6,428 bases of DNA from Erysipelotrichia bacterium (GTDB lineage Bacteria > Bacillota_I > Bacilli_A > RFN20 > CAG-826), in contig JAAZFR010000064.1 of assembly GCA_012971835.1 (NCBI GenBank), positions 1 through 6,428 on the forward strand. Direction: 5' to 3'. The notes beneath the pieces were generated by a model. It did no database searches. It worked only from the letters and a program-made list of their open reading frames with translations, and was not told where the DNA came from. The position numbers and the translations under genes are program-made. Of the stretch, positions 6,390 through 6,428 are shown piece after piece. The stretch's first letter is position 1. Each line of letters starts with the position of its first letter.

Positions 6390-6428
6390 ACGATTTGAAG
6401 CGAATTTAATTTATTTTTCACTTCCCAA

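Noticed and set aside
1..6428. Mycoplasma-type genetic code (TGA as Trp)
   Set aside because: Trp is encoded by TGG in AlaS and ComEC, and TGA ends alaS and comEA exactly where the family C-termini are expected.

Overview
The window is a run of housekeeping and competence genes, all transcribed on the minus strand, from a low-to-moderate-GC Bacillota. Trp codons are TGG and TGA is used as a stop (alaS, comEA), so the Mycoplasma/Spiroplasma code is not in use. AlaS has a form I associate with Erysipelotrichia and Mollicutes-related lineages (for example DPTLLWINSGV and QKSIRTNDIE). My best guess is an Erysipelotrichales, RF39 or Acholeplasma-like Bacillota; the exact taxon cannot be fixed from this window.

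In order of transcription (right to left): 6186-6428 holds a probable promoter and a compact T-box leader with a terminator/antiterminator switch, consistent with control by uncharged tRNA-Ala. alaS follows (3576-6185). Its stop overlaps the start of ruvX (3127-3579) as ATGA. ruvX in turn overlaps a small acidic DUF1292/YrzB-family gene by 28 bp (2897-3154). A 111-bp gap then carries a clear extended -10 promoter for greA (2309-2785). greA ends at a strong intrinsic terminator (2262-2286). Beyond it lie comEA (1680-2207) and comEC (from 1683 leftward, cut by the window edge), again joined by an ATGA overlap.

The layout is a shortened version of the Bacillus alaS-ireB(yrzL)-ruvX-yrzB-mltG...udk-greA neighbourhood. 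ireB and the mltG-udk segment are missing here, and the late-competence pair comEA-comEC, without comEB, is placed directly after greA. alaS, ruvX and the DUF1292 gene should be one tRNA-regulated transcript. greA has its own promoter. comEA-comEC form a DNA-uptake pair: ComEA is the membrane-anchored DNA receptor and ComEC the channel with a metallo-beta-lactamase-like domain.

Nothing here amounts to a wholly new system. The best leads are the unusually small ala T-box leader, whose Stem I can be drawn in only 34 nt with a GCC specifier, and a ComEC that lacks the usual SG-x-H signature of its competence domain.
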